DNA of 57,555 nucleotides from Bryobacterales bacterium (GCA_947467185.1 CANIHR010000002.1:1-57555); one strand, 5' to 3'; counted from the first letter of the stretch, positions 48,091-57,039 are shown. Numbers and translations: made by a program. Notes: generated from the letters alone by a model not told the origin.

Positions 48091-49119
48091 ATGCCGCAAG
48101 CTCTTGTAGGAATGGAACTTAGCGACCTTCGGCAGGCTCTCCCTCCGGACCTGCCCGCCTTTCGTGCCGCCCAGCTCTACCACGCCATTTACCGCGACAA
48201 GGCCACGGATCTTGTTCAGATCACTACCCTTCCCGCGAAAATCCGTACCGAACTGGCATCCACAACTGAGGTGGGTCTGCCCACGCTCCAGACCCGATAC
48301 GAATCCACCGATGGCACCCGCCGCTATCTGCTGACGCTCCACGACGGCCGGACCGTTGAGACCGTTTTGATGCCGGAAGGCGACCGCGACACCGTCTGTA
48401 TCTCCAGCCAGGTCGGCTGCCCGGTCGATTGCAAATTCTGCATGACGGCGCTGATGGGCCTCGAACGCTCCCTCACCGCCGGCGAAATCGTGGGCCAGGT
48501 CCTCTACATCGCCCGCGACAACAACCTGCTGCAGGACACCAAACGCTTCAACATCGTGATGATGGGCATGGGCGAGCCGCTGCTCAACCTCCCCAACGTC
48601 CTCAAAGCGACCCGTATCCTGACTGACCCCGAAGGCGTCGGCATGAGCGAGCGCCGCATCACGCTCTCTACTTCCGGCATCATTCCAAAGATCGAAGAAC
48701 TGGGCCAGGCCGAAGTTCGCCCGAAGCTCGCGATCTCCCTCAACGCCTCCACCGAAGAAATGCGCCAGGAGCTGATGCCGATCACCCGCAAGTGGCATCT
48801 GAAGGATTTGATGGAGGCCTGCAAGGCTTACCCTCTGCGCCCCTGGGAAAAACTGACCTTCGAATACGTCCTGCTGCATGGCGTCAACGATACGGATGCC
48901 GATGCCCGACGCGTCGTTGGTTTGCTCGGCAACCTGAACTGTAAGGTGAACCTGATTGCCCTGAATCCTGGCCCGGGCATCCCTTACGAAACCCCGCTGC
49001 CGGAGAGAGTCGCCTCTTTCCAGGCCATTATCAAGCGCTCGATACCATGTTTCATTCGGCGCCCGCGCGGGCTCGACATCTACGCCGCCTGCGGCCAATT
49101 GAAACGGAACCTTTCATGA
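48091..49119 (+). CDS. rlmN: 23S rRNA (adenine2503-C2)/tRNA-methyltransferase RlmN
   Basis: Radical SAM methyltransferase that modifies A2503 of 23S rRNA and A37 of tRNAs. At 342 residues with the ATG at 48091 it is normal length. The iron-sulphur motif is C110-P-V-D-C114-K-F-C117. The C-terminal [15 protein letters not shown] carries the cysteine (C334) that receives the methyl group. Motifs [27 protein letters not shown] and LIALNPGPG complete the family pattern. Starts further upstream run through the M16 peptidase gene in antisense and are rejected. The stop overlaps the next start. Confidence 0.96.
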   Translation: MPQALVGMELSDLRQALPPDLPAFRAAQLYHAIYRDKATDLVQITTLPAKIRTELASTTEVGLPTLQTRYESTDGTRRYLLTLHDGRTVETVLMPEGDRDTVCISSQVGCPVDCKFCMTALMGLERSLTAGEIVGQVLYIARDNNLLQDTKRFNIVMMGMGEPLLNLPNVLKATRILTDPEGVGMSERRITLSTSGIIPKIEELGQAEVRPKLAISLNASTEEMRQELMPITRKWHLKDLMEACKAYPLRPWEKLTFEYVLLHGVNDTDADARRVVGLLGNLNCKVNLIALNPGPGIPYETPLPERVASFQAIIKRSIPCFIRRPRGLDIYAACGQLKRNLS

Positions 49120-49439
49120 CAGTAACTGTTGCACACGGGAAAACCAAAGAAGAAGCCATCGCCATCGTGGACGGTTCTCTCGAAAAACTGATCGCCGGTA
49201 TCGGCGGAGACAGCCTCGAAGTCGCCAATCTGAAGCAGGCCTGGGACGGGCCGAGAATGGACTTCTCGCTCATCGCCCGCCTCGGTTTTATTTCGATTCC
49301 GATCTCCGGCACGGCGCTGGTGGACCCCGCCAGCCTCACCATCAATCTCAATCTGCCGCCTATGGTGAATACCTTCATCGGAGAAGATAAGGTCCGCGAA
49401 GGCATCACCCACAAGTTCGGCGAGCTGTTCTCGCAGTAG
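49116..49439 (+). CDS. Polyhydroxyalkanoic acid system family protein
   Basis: 107 residues from ATG 49116, overlapping the rlmN stop by 4 bases. It matches the PHA_gran_rgn family: an initial [19 protein letters not shown] helix, [23 protein letters not shown] strands and a final [23 protein letters not shown]. The family was named from polyhydroxyalkanoate granule clusters but appears widely without them, as here where no PHA gene is nearby. The actual function is unclear. No signal peptide or cysteine is present. Confidence 0.85.
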   Translation: MTVTVAHGKTKEEAIAIVDGSLEKLIAGIGGDSLEVANLKQAWDGPRMDFSLIARLGFISIPISGTALVDPASLTINLNLPPMVNTFIGEDKVREGITHKFGELFSQ

Positions 49440-49443
49440 TTAA

Positions 49444-49466
49444 GGTCGTCCGTCTACTCGACGACC
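49444..49466. terminator. Hairpin between converging PHA-system gene and response regulator
   Basis: GGTCGTC (49444-49450) and GACGACC (49460-49466) form a perfect 7-base stem with a 9-base loop that includes the response regulator stop. No strong T run follows, so it is a weak bidirectional terminator candidate. Confidence 0.35.
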
Positions 49467-50164
49467 GCAGCCACCGGCAATTCCAGCCTGTAGCCAATTC
49501 GCGGTTCGGTCATGATGAACACGAACTTCCCGCCGGGAGGCTCAATCTTCTTGCGTAACTGGTTGATGAAGACGCGCAGGTATTCCACTTCCTCCACGTA
49601 TTCCGGGCCCCAGATCGCCTGCAGCAACTTGCGGTGCGGTACGGGCTTGTTGGCATTCGCCACCAGGTAGCGGAGCAGGTCGAATTCGGTCGGCGTCAGG
49701 CGTACCGGAACGCCGGAAGCGACGATGCGGCGGTCCTCGAAATCGATCTCCAGCCCTGGCACCGACACCTTCTTCGGCGTCGTGTCAGTCGCAAACCCGG
49801 TGCGGCGCAGCGCTGCCCGGATTCGCGCCATCAGTTCTTCGAAACTGAACGGCTTGGTGACATAGTCGTCCGCGCCGGCGTCCAGGGCTTCCACTTTGTC
49901 GGTCCCGGAGTCGCGTACCGACAGGACAATAATCGGGACATTCCACGCCGCACGAATGGCGCGGCAGGTTTCCAGGCCACCCATGCCCGGCATGTTCAGA
50001 TCAAGTAACACCAGATCCACCGTCTCACGGCGCAGAATATCCAGTGCTTCTTCTCCCGTTTCGGCGGCAAGGACAATCCCCCCCTGCGATCCCAGGCTTG
50101 TCTTCAGGACACGCCGGATTTGGGGTTCGTCGTCAACTACTAAGATGGTGCGCTTCTCTATCAT
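49454..50164 (-). CDS. OmpR/PhoB-type response regulator (KdpE-like)
   Basis: 236 residues from ATG 50164. The receiver domain has the acidic pair D11-D12, phosphoacceptor D55 (LVLLDLNMPG) and the lysine in VTKPF. A winged-helix effector follows, with RLTPTEFDLLRYLVAN, HRKLLQAIWGPEY and RVFINQLRKKIEP, matching KdpE-type regulators. The 5' end overlaps the sensor kinase by 32 bases, giving a coupled pair. An ATG 11 codons upstream, at 50197, lies still deeper in the kinase gene and is less likely. No kdpFABC genes are in the window. Confidence 0.92.
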   Translation of the reverse strand: MIEKRTILVVDDEPQIRRVLKTSLGSQGGIVLAAETGEEALDILRRETVDLVLLDLNMPGMGGLETCRAIRAAWNVPIIVLSVRDSGTDKVEALDAGADDYVTKPFSFEELMARIRAALRRTGFATDTTPKKVSVPGLEIDFEDRRIVASGVPVRLTPTEFDLLRYLVANANKPVPHRKLLQAIWGPEYVEEVEYLRVFINQLRKKIEPPGGKFVFIMTEPRIGYRLELPVAAVVE

Positions 50165-51539
50165 CTGTTTCTCCGCCAACTCCAACCGGTAGTGCAAAAC
50201 AAAACGCCTGGCCGTCCGGCCGTACTTCCAGTGTCAGTTTGCCCGCGTGGGCTTCCGCGATGGACCGTGCAATCGACAGGCCCATGCCCGTGCCCTCCAC
50301 GTGGGAGGATGTCTGCCGTCCTCTGTAGAATTTGGAGAAAATCCGCTCCCGATCTTCCACCGGAATCGGAGCTCCCTGATTGAAGACCTCCACGAACATA
50401 CTGCCGCCCGTCCGTGCCACGCGAATCCGAATTTCGGCCCCCGACTTTGAGTACTTCCAGGCATTGTCCACCACCTGGATAATCATCTGCTCCAGCAGAA
50501 ATCGGTCTCCAAAAATCTGCGGCAGATCGTCGTCGATCTCCAGGATGAGCTTGCGCCCCCCCAGGTAGCGGGCCACGCGTTCGGCTACCGACTCCACAAT
50601 GGCAGTCATTGAGCACGCCTCCAGGCGGGGGCTCGCCTGGTGCGCTTCGATCCGGGCCAGATCCAGTGACTCACGAATCATGCGGTCCAGGCGATCCGCT
50701 TCCTCATCGATCACCGCCGCCAGTTCCTTGGCATTCTCGGTCGGAATCGCCCGCTTGCCACGCAGGATTGAGGCGGCGGCTTTAATCGATGTCAGCGGGG
50801 TTTTGAAATTGTGCGCCAGCGAGTTCAGCACCGTGCGACGGAACTCTTCTCCACGCTCGGTCGCCTCCACCCGCGCGCGCTGCTGGGCCGACCTTGCGCG
50901 GTCCAGAACCAGCTCAATCAGGTTCTTCAACGCGATACGGACTTCGGCCGAAGGTGGCTCACCGAATAGTTGCAGATGATAACGGCCATCTTCGGCCACG
51001 ATCTCCGCATCAGCCCTTCCTGACGATTCGCCCTCCACAAAAGGCGCCGGCTGACCCTGAATCGCCAGTTCCGCGGCTTTCAGGCCAAATAGCCGGACGA
51101 GATTGCCCACGGTATCCTGCGCTGCTTCCGCAATCGAAGAGGACACCAGCAGCGCCGTTCCCAGCTGGTGCAGCCGTTCCATTTCCTCTTTGCGCCGGAT
51201 GGCCTCGGCCGCCCGTTCCTGCGCCCGAATCGCCAGGTGGCTTCCGGTCAGCGCTGTCAGCGTCATCATGCCAAACGTGAAGGCGCCTTCCGCTGTCTCA
51301 ATGGCAAAACTGCCCACGTCGTCCACGAAAAAGTAGCTGAAACCCAGTGCGGCCGAGATCGAAGTAATGATCGCCAGCATGCGGTCGCCCACCGTCGAAG
51401 TTGCCAGCACTTCCAGCACCAGGACCATTGACGCGATGGATCGGTTGGACCCTGGAATATGTCTGACAATTGCCACCGTCCCCGACGTGACAGCGATTGC
51501 GGTGAGCATTCTGGCGAGTCTGAGGCCGACGTTTTTCAT
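50133..51539 (-). CDS. Sensor histidine kinase, KdpD C-terminal-like
   Basis: 468 residues from ATG 51539; ATGs at 51578 and 51557 are alternatives and none has a clear ribosome binding site. Four closely spaced hydrophobic segments (about residues 8-105) form a DUF4118-type membrane domain. A GAF-like middle follows, then a kinase core with H243 (SLAHNFKTPLTSI), an N box (VVDNAWKYSKSG) and the G boxes (GTGMGLSIARSI). The N-terminal KdpD sensor and USP domains are missing, so it is not full-length KdpD. Its end overlaps the response regulator start. Confidence 0.88.
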   Translation of the reverse strand: MKNVGLRLARMLTAIAVTSGTVAIVRHIPGSNRSIASMVLVLEVLATSTVGDRMLAIITSISAALGFSYFFVDDVGSFAIETAEGAFTFGMMTLTALTGSHLAIRAQERAAEAIRRKEEMERLHQLGTALLVSSSIAEAAQDTVGNLVRLFGLKAAELAIQGQPAPFVEGESSGRADAEIVAEDGRYHLQLFGEPPSAEVRIALKNLIELVLDRARSAQQRARVEATERGEEFRRTVLNSLAHNFKTPLTSIKAAASILRGKRAIPTENAKELAAVIDEEADRLDRMIRESLDLARIEAHQASPRLEACSMTAIVESVAERVARYLGGRKLILEIDDDLPQIFGDRFLLEQMIIQVVDNAWKYSKSGAEIRIRVARTGGSMFVEVFNQGAPIPVEDRERIFSKFYRGRQTSSHVEGTGMGLSIARSIAEAHAGKLTLEVRPDGQAFCFALPVGVGGETDDREAHHLSS

Positions 51540-51615
51540 CCTGGCGGATGCTACCATTAGACAACAAAAGTGCCCCAATCGGTCTCAGGACGATATAAAG
51601 GCCACCCTCTTTCTT

Positions 51616-52494
51616 ATGCTGATTCGGGACCTTCTCGCCTCCCGCGAACCGTCGATCTCCTTTGAGTTCTTCCCTCCGAAGACCGATGAAGCGGCAGCGC
51701 AACTCCAGGCCACTATCGGCGAACTTCGCGCCCTCTATCCCACTTTTGTCTCAGTGACCTGGGGGGCCGGCGGCAGCACCCGCGACAAGACCATCGACAT
51801 CGTCTCGCACATCAAGCGCGATACCGGCATCGAGGCCATGGCCCACCTCACCTGCGTCGGTTCCTCCCGCGCGGACCTCACGGCTATCCTGAAACACCTC
51901 ACCGACGCCGGTGTCAGCAACATTCTGGCTCTTCGGGGAGACCCGCCCAAAGGGGAGACCAACTTCCAGCCCGTCGCCGATGGTCTCCGCCACGGGTCGG
52001 AACTGGTGGAGTTCATCCGGGGCAGCCACGGCAGCCGTGTCAGCCTGGGCGCGGCCGCTTATCCCGAATGCCACGTCGAATGCCCCGATCCCGCCGCCGA
52101 CCTGCAAAATTTGAAGCGTAAGGTTGACGCCGGAGCCGACTTCCTCATCACCCAGCTCTTCTACGACAACGGCTACTACTGGGATTTCGTGGAGCGCGCC
52201 CGCGCCGCCGGCATCACGGTGCCCATCATCCCGGGCATCATGCCCATTTCGAACATCAATCAGGTAGGTCGCTTCGGTGCGAAGCTCCCCCCGGCGCTCG
52301 AGACGGAACTCGGGCATCTTCGCAACGACCCGCAGGCCGTCCAGCACCTCGGCGTGGCCCACGCCACATCCCAGTGCGTGGAACTCCTGCACCGTGGAGC
52401 CCCCGGCATCCATTTCTACACCCTGAACCGCAGCACCATCACCCGCGCCATCTACAGCGCTCTCCGCATTCAGGGCCTAGTGCCGAGCCACTAA
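51616..52494 (+). CDS. metF: Methylenetetrahydrofolate reductase (MetF)
   Basis: Reduces 5,10-methylene-THF to 5-methyl-THF for methionine synthesis. At 292 residues it has the bacterial length. Features: the N-terminal SFEFFPPKT with the catalytic glutamate, VTWGAGGSTRDKT, MAHLTCVGSSR, LALRGDPPKGE and GADFLITQLFYD with FAD-binding residues, and HFYTLNRS at the end. The start at 51616 is the first methionine before the family homology; upstream starts lie antisense in the sensor kinase. No ribosome binding site is obvious. It faces away from the two-component pair across 76 bases. Confidence 0.95.
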   Translation: MLIRDLLASREPSISFEFFPPKTDEAAAQLQATIGELRALYPTFVSVTWGAGGSTRDKTIDIVSHIKRDTGIEAMAHLTCVGSSRADLTAILKHLTDAGVSNILALRGDPPKGETNFQPVADGLRHGSELVEFIRGSHGSRVSLGAAAYPECHVECPDPAADLQNLKRKVDAGADFLITQLFYDNGYYWDFVERARAAGITVPIIPGIMPISNINQVGRFGAKLPPALETELGHLRNDPQAVQHLGVAHATSQCVELLHRGAPGIHFYTLNRSTITRAIYSALRIQGLVPSH

Positions 52495-52496
52495 CT

Positions 52497-53372
52497 ATGC
52501 CGCAGGACCCGCCGCCCCCTCCCCGCTTCGGTAACGCCGCACCCAAACGGCTGATGCCGCTGCTTTGCGTTTACTCGGGAAATCTGGCGAAGGTGCCTTA
52601 TTTTCAACTGGGCGACATCGCCTCGCAACTCGGGTTCGACGGTGTCGATCTCACCGTCATGATTGGCGGTCACGTCGATCCCCGTATCACCAATGTGGAT
52701 CTCGTCCGCGCCTTCGAAGCGGTTCGAGGCTCCGGCCTCGAAGTCCCCATGATCGCGACCAACATCTTCGGGCCGCAGGATTCCACCGCATTCCCGGTTC
52801 TCTACCTCACTGGTCGCTCGCAGGTTCCGCTCTACCGCCTTGGCTACTGGCAATACGGCAACACCGTCCCGATCGAACAACGCCTGGTGCAGGTCCGGCA
52901 GGATCTGGTCCAGTTGCTTCCTCTCGCCCAGCGGTCCACTATCACGGCCATGGTCCACAACCGCGCGGGAGGCTTCGTCGGCCAGTCGATCTGGGACACG
53001 CAGACAGTCATCTCCACCATCGACAACCGCTGGGTGGGCTACTGTTACGACCCGGCCGAAGCCATGATCGAAGGCGGCCTGGGCTGGGAAGCAGGGCTCC
53101 GTCTGGCGCTGCCCCGCCTCAAAGCGTTAGTCCTGCAGGACTTCTACTGGGCCAAAACCGACGCCGGCTGGACCATGACCAAATGCCCTCTCGGCGAAGG
53201 CATGGTCAACTGGGAAAAATTCTTCGCCATCGTGGCGGAATCCGGCTTCACCGGACCCATCTCAATCCGTCAGGATTACGTCGTCCCCGACGCGCTCGGC
53301 GCTCTCACCCGCGACCTCGAGTTCGCTCGGCGTCACGTTCAGCGAGCCTGGACGCCGAAAGCTCCCCGCTGA
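52497..53372 (+). CDS. Sugar phosphate isomerase/epimerase-like TIM-barrel protein
   Basis: 291 residues from ATG 52497, 2 bases after metF. The sequence fits the xylose isomerase-like TIM barrel family (PF01261): IASQLGFDGVDLTVMIGGHVDP, an MIATNIFG strand, MVHNRAGGFVG and a GPISIRQDY end. A Pro-rich N-terminus (PQDPPPPPRFG) has no signal character. The metal ligands are not all clear and the substrate is unknown; sugar or cyclitol isomerisation is typical. The last 111 bases overlap the antisense Cys-rich gene. Confidence 0.82.
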   Translation: MPQDPPPPPRFGNAAPKRLMPLLCVYSGNLAKVPYFQLGDIASQLGFDGVDLTVMIGGHVDPRITNVDLVRAFEAVRGSGLEVPMIATNIFGPQDSTAFPVLYLTGRSQVPLYRLGYWQYGNTVPIEQRLVQVRQDLVQLLPLAQRSTITAMVHNRAGGFVGQSIWDTQTVISTIDNRWVGYCYDPAEAMIEGGLGWEAGLRLALPRLKALVLQDFYWAKTDAGWTMTKCPLGEGMVNWEKFFAIVAESGFTGPISIRQDYVVPDALGALTRDLEFARRHVQRAWTPKAPR

Positions 53373-53522
53373 TTCCGGCCTCTCGTCCAGCGTGATTCCG
53401 CAGCCGCAGCAATCGCTGCAGCGGCCACACCGGTCACACAGGTGGTTGCCACAGGCGTCCTTCGTGCAACTGACGCAGATACGCGTGGATTCCTCTTCGC
53501 AGATGCTGCACAGAAACGGCAT
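53262..53522 (-). CDS. Small Cys-rich zinc-binding protein
   Basis: 86 residues. The first half is packed with C-x-x-C units: CSIC, CVSC, CGNHLC, CDRC and CSDCCGC, like a B-box or treble-clef zinc domain binding about two metals. The second half (from about GITLDERPE) lacks cysteine and is encoded opposite the end of the TIM-barrel gene. It may be a disordered tail, or partly chance. It starts 16 bases after the coiled-coil gene and probably ends that operon with the FecR gene. The function is unknown; an RNA, DNA or protein adaptor is possible. Confidence 0.7.
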   Translation of the reverse strand: MPFLCSICEEESTRICVSCTKDACGNHLCDRCGRCSDCCGCGITLDERPESAGSFRRPGSLNVTPSELEVAGESAERVGDDVILTD

Positions 53523-53538
53523 AAGCCCAGTTTAAGCT

Positions 53539-54108
53539 TTAGGGAGTCTTGCGGACCGGTCGCGCCACCGGCACAGGCTCTTTCATGATCACGCCGCGGC
53601 ACCGCTGTGCCTCGCGTTCCACCACCGCATACTCCTTATCCTTCTGCGTGGCCACCTCCAGCAGATGCTCCTCCAGTTTTTGCAGGTCGGGCGCATCCTC
53701 GCTCGCCACCGAGACAATCAGGTCGGCCAGTGCCGGATTCTGGTAGCGACGCAAGCCGCTCAATACGGAATCCAGTGTCCGATGGAACGCCTGCACCCGG
53801 AACAGTGCCTTCATCCCTTCCTGCAGTGCGTCCGGATGCTGCTGCAGAGCCGTCATATCCTGCCGGACCGCCTTCAACTGCACTGCCGCCGACTCCGCCT
53901 GCAGCACGTACGTCTCGGAAGCTCCCTTCGCGACCCACTCCTTTGCCCGGATCTGCTCCAGCATCGGCAGCAACCGTCCCGCCTGATCGGCCAGACGGCC
54001 AAAAAGCGCGATGGTGGGTTGGTCTCCCGCGATAGCAGCAACAGGCTCCTGGGCAAAGACCGGGACAGACAGGGTTACTAAAAGACAAGGAAGGATTCGG
54101 AGCCACAT
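53539..54108 (-). CDS. Secreted coiled-coil protein of unknown function
   Basis: 189 residues. A signal peptide (WLRILPCLLVTLSVPVFAQ) precedes an alpha-helical body with heptad-like spacing (TIALFGRLADQAGRLLPMLEQIRAKEWVAKG, and LQKLEEHLLEVATQKDKEYAVVE) and a short Pro-rich end. I recognise no domain. It sits between the FecR-like gene (31 bases upstream) and the Cys-rich gene, in a three-gene minus-strand operon. It may be a periplasmic partner of the FecR-like protein. Confidence 0.75.
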   Translation of the reverse strand: MWLRILPCLLVTLSVPVFAQEPVAAIAGDQPTIALFGRLADQAGRLLPMLEQIRAKEWVAKGASETYVLQAESAAVQLKAVRQDMTALQQHPDALQEGMKALFRVQAFHRTLDSVLSGLRRYQNPALADLIVSVASEDAPDLQKLEEHLLEVATQKDKEYAVVEREAQRCRGVIMKEPVPVARPVRKTP

Positions 54109-54139
54109 CGTGCTCCCAGACTAACACCGAAAACCGAGA

Positions 54140-54943
54140 TTACGGCTTGGGCGGAGCGGGCGGCGCATCGCTGCTGTTCTTATCGCCGGGGGCACCCACG
54201 GTGGAGGTTCCGGTGCCAGCCACCGACCCACCACTCTGCCGGGCATTCACTGCAGCGCGATAAGCCACTTCAACGGCAATGCGGGCAACACGCTGCATCA
54301 GGTCGCTGTCGACTTTCGCTTTGGCGACGGGTTCGTTTTTGTTAATCCGGACCCACTCACCAGCGGTCAGGATACGCGAAGGCCCCGGCTTCAGCAAATG
54401 CCGGACTTCCACAGAACCTTCTTCGTCCAGCACCGTGGTCGCTTCGGTTTCTTCATCCACTTCCACGTCAAAGACAGTGCCACGAACCGAAACTACCGCG
54501 CTCGGCGTGCGAACACGGTTGTTGTTCGGCAGGTTGCCGATATGTTCAATCTGAACGCGAACTTTGCCCAGCCAGACTTCCAGGAGATCTTTCCAGTCGC
54601 CACGGTTGGCGCGGAAGACGACGCGGGAGTTGGCGTAGACCTCAAATTTGCTGCCGTCGGAAACCTGGAACAGCCCCCAGCCTTCCGGCCCGGTCACGAT
54701 CACCTGCTGCGGATTGACCGAATCGCCCGTGTGCAAAGCCCACGGCGTGCTGTCGCGCATCACCGAAATCTGCCCGGTGAAACTCAGCAGCTTAGCGGCA
54801 CCTTCGGAAGTGGTCTGCGCCATCGCACTTCGCGCCAGCACAAAGCCGCCCACCAGCAGGGCAGAGAACATCGGCAATGTGCGCAGTCGAAGCAAAGCAA
54901 TTCCGTTCGTAGAAGCTAAAGGTACCCATTTACCAGACACCAC
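54140..54943 (-). CDS. Exported FecR-domain protein
   Basis: 267 residues from GTG 54943; an internal ATG at 54871 is a possible start nearer the signal segment (MFSALLVGGFVLARSAMAQ). The FecR domain follows: GQISVMRDSTPWALHTGDSVN, FQVSDGSKFEVYANSRVVFR and TPSAVVSVRGTVFDVEVDEETEATTVLDEEGSVEV, a jelly-roll repeat domain. The C-terminus is Gly/Ser/Pro-rich. FecR proteins usually act with an ECF sigma factor, but none is adjacent. Stand-alone exported FecR-domain proteins are common in Acidobacteria with unknown roles. Confidence 0.85.
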   Translation of the reverse strand: MVSGKWVPLASTNGIALLRLRTLPMFSALLVGGFVLARSAMAQTTSEGAAKLLSFTGQISVMRDSTPWALHTGDSVNPQQVIVTGPEGWGLFQVSDGSKFEVYANSRVVFRANRGDWKDLLEVWLGKVRVQIEHIGNLPNNNRVRTPSAVVSVRGTVFDVEVDEETEATTVLDEEGSVEVRHLLKPGPSRILTAGEWVRINKNEPVAKAKVDSDLMQRVARIAVEVAYRAAVNARQSGGSVAGTGTSTVGAPGDKNSSDAPPAPPKP

Positions 54944-55080
54944 CAGCGACTACACCAACAATACCACTCCTGGAGGCAGAATTTCTCGCCCCCCGCCGGG
55001 AAAACGAAGTCAAGCCAAACGGAATCAGGCGCTTCCGGAAACCGCCTGGAGATTTTGGGGTAGAATCAGGATACGTCGCC

Positions 55081-55108
55081 GTGTGTCTGAACACACGCGG
55101 TAACCGCG
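55081..55108 (+). promoter_or_regulatory. Tandem hairpin leader before the Asp-box gene
   Basis: Two short perfect hairpins, GTGTG/CACAC (55081-55096) and CGCGG/CCGCG (55096-55108), share one base and end 9 bases before ATG 55118. No ribosome binding site is visible between them and the start. They could mask or replace one. Function is inferred only. Confidence 0.35.
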
Positions 55109-55117
55109 TAACACCAG

Positions 55118-56977
55118 ATGCTTCGCACTGACTCCAATTCGGCGCTCCGGCTCGTTCGAGCCGCTGTTGCCATGGCTGCGCTCTCGGCAAGCCTGTACGC
55201 ACAAATTCCCGCAGGCTCGCCCGAACTCGTCTGGAAACGTGTCGGCGGCACCACCATGAACCAGGGTCTGGCAGCACCTTCCACCGGCCCGGTCCGAACC
55301 CTCTGGTACAACGAACGCGGCTCCGGCCTCACCGTCCGCACCGCATCCGGCCGCGTGCTCGAAACCACTGACTTCCAGCACTGGCGTCTGAACACCACGG
55401 ACCTGCAGTCTCCCGCTCAGCCCGAAATGGCTGCGCCCGTCTCGGTTCCCGAAACCGGTGCCCGCGTCCAGGCTGCCGCAACGCGCCTCTATGCCGCGGG
55501 GGCCAATAATATCTATGCTTCCGATGACCAGGGCCGCAGCTGGCTGAACCTTACCGGCTTCAACGGACGCTCCATCATCGGCGACGGTTTTACCGCCTTC
55601 GCCGTCTCTCCGGCCGACCCCAAAGACATCAGCGCGGCCAACCGCCATGGCGTCTGGCGGTCCCTCGATGGCGGCCTCTCCTGGCACGGTTTGAACGAAG
55701 ATCTTCCCAATCTTCCAGCCCGCCGTCTCACGGGTCGCCGCTCCCTGCTCCTGGATGATGCGACGCAGGTTCAGCTGGAAACCGGCGTCTGGAGCCCCAC
55801 CGCCGCCCAGGCCGCCGACCCCGAAGCCGCCCTCATCGCCCGCGCCTCCCGCCCGGGTATTCGGATCTCCGCAGCCGCCCAGGCAGCCGGCATCGCTTAC
55901 AGCGGTTCGGCCGACGGCAAGCTCTACACTTCCCGCGACAATGGCGACACCTGGACCGAAGCACCCCAGTCCACCGGCGCCCCCGTCAGCCGCATCTGGG
56001 TCGATTCGGACCGGTCCCAATCGGCCCTCGCTATCGCCGGTTCCCGCATTTTTCGCACTGTCAACGGCGGTCTCTTCTGGGATGACGTCACCGGAACCCT
56101 GCCCCCGACCCGAATTCACGCCCTGGCCGCCGACCGTTCCGCCGCCGTCATCTACGCCGCCACCGACCGTGGAGTCCTCTCCGCAACTCTTTCGCTGGAT
56201 GACGCCGGGCCCGCCGCTTCCAACTGGCGCTCCATCAACCGCAACCTTCCCGCCGCCATCGCCTGGGATCTCCGCCTCAACCCCGACAACACCTTAACCG
56301 TCGCTCTGGATGGTTACGGTGTCTTCGAAGCGCAGGCGCCCCACCGCTCCCGCGCCGTTCGAATCGTGAATGCCGCCGATCTCTCCGACCGCCCGGCCGC
56401 TCCCGGTTCCCTGCTCACCATTCTGAATGCCGGTGTCGCCGATGCGAAGGCCGGTACCCTGGCCTACCCCGTGATCGCCACTTCCGCCCAAAGCTCACAA
56501 CTGCAGGTTCCGTTCGAAGCCACCGCCGGTGCCTGGCAGCTCGCCATGAACGGCACCGATGGCCGCTGGCTGCTCCCGGTCAGTGTCAGGGACACCGCGC
56601 CGGCCATCTTTGTGGATTCCGAAGGCGCTCCCCTGCTGGTCGATTCCGCCAGCGGTCTGGTGATGGACACGAATATCGCGGTTCGCGCCGGAGCTTCCGT
56701 GTCGCTCCTCGCTACCGGCCTGGGTCGCGTGACCCCCGAATGGCCCGCCGGCATCCCGGCTCCGGTGGATGCCCCGCCGGTGGTGAACGGTACCGTCACC
56801 GCGTGGCTGGATGGCATTCCGGTGGAAGTGGGTCGCGCGACGCTCGCGCCCGGATACGTCGGCTACTACCTTGTGGAACTCCGTCTGCCCCGCATCGTCA
56901 ATCGCGGAGCCACAGACCTTCGCCTGGTGATGAACGGCGAAGAAAGCAACCACGTCCGCCTCTACATTGAGCCGTAA
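55118..56977 (+). CDS. Secreted Asp-box/BNR beta-propeller protein with TIGR03437-type C-terminus
   Basis: 619 residues with a signal peptide (RLVRAAVAMAALSASLYAQ). Asp-box units SDDQGRSW, SLDGGLSW and SRDNGDTW mark a sialidase/VPS10-like beta-propeller. The last 220 residues (from about IVNAADLSDRPAAPGS to NHVRLYIEP) match the Solibacter TIGR03437-type domain, as in the NHL protein at 8706-11462. Glycosidase residues are not evident, so a binding role is likely. The gene diverges from the FecR operon across 174 bases. No T-run terminator follows on this strand. Confidence 0.86.
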   Translation: MLRTDSNSALRLVRAAVAMAALSASLYAQIPAGSPELVWKRVGGTTMNQGLAAPSTGPVRTLWYNERGSGLTVRTASGRVLETTDFQHWRLNTTDLQSPAQPEMAAPVSVPETGARVQAAATRLYAAGANNIYASDDQGRSWLNLTGFNGRSIIGDGFTAFAVSPADPKDISAANRHGVWRSLDGGLSWHGLNEDLPNLPARRLTGRRSLLLDDATQVQLETGVWSPTAAQAADPEAALIARASRPGIRISAAAQAAGIAYSGSADGKLYTSRDNGDTWTEAPQSTGAPVSRIWVDSDRSQSALAIAGSRIFRTVNGGLFWDDVTGTLPPTRIHALAADRSAAVIYAATDRGVLSATLSLDDAGPAASNWRSINRNLPAAIAWDLRLNPDNTLTVALDGYGVFEAQAPHRSRAVRIVNAADLSDRPAAPGSLLTILNAGVADAKAGTLAYPVIATSAQSSQLQVPFEATAGAWQLAMNGTDGRWLLPVSVRDTAPAIFVDSEGAPLLVDSASGLVMDTNIAVRAGASVSLLATGLGRVTPEWPAGIPAPVDAPPVVNGTVTAWLDGIPVEVGRATLAPGYVGYYLVELRLPRIVNRGATDLRLVMNGEESNHVRLYIEP

Positions 56978-57002
56978 AACCGGAGCCGTAACTCCTACAA
57001 AA

Positions 57003-57039
57003 CACAAAAATTAAGGGCCCCGGCTTGCACCGGGACCCT
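57003..57039 (-). terminator. Intrinsic terminator of the cold-shock gene
   Basis: On the minus strand AGGGTCCCGG pairs with CCGGGGCCCT around a 6-base loop (57014-57039), with one mismatch. It is followed by AATTTTTGTGTTTT. It lies 37 bases past the cold-shock gene stop. No T run follows it on the plus strand, so it serves the minus strand. Confidence 0.8.
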
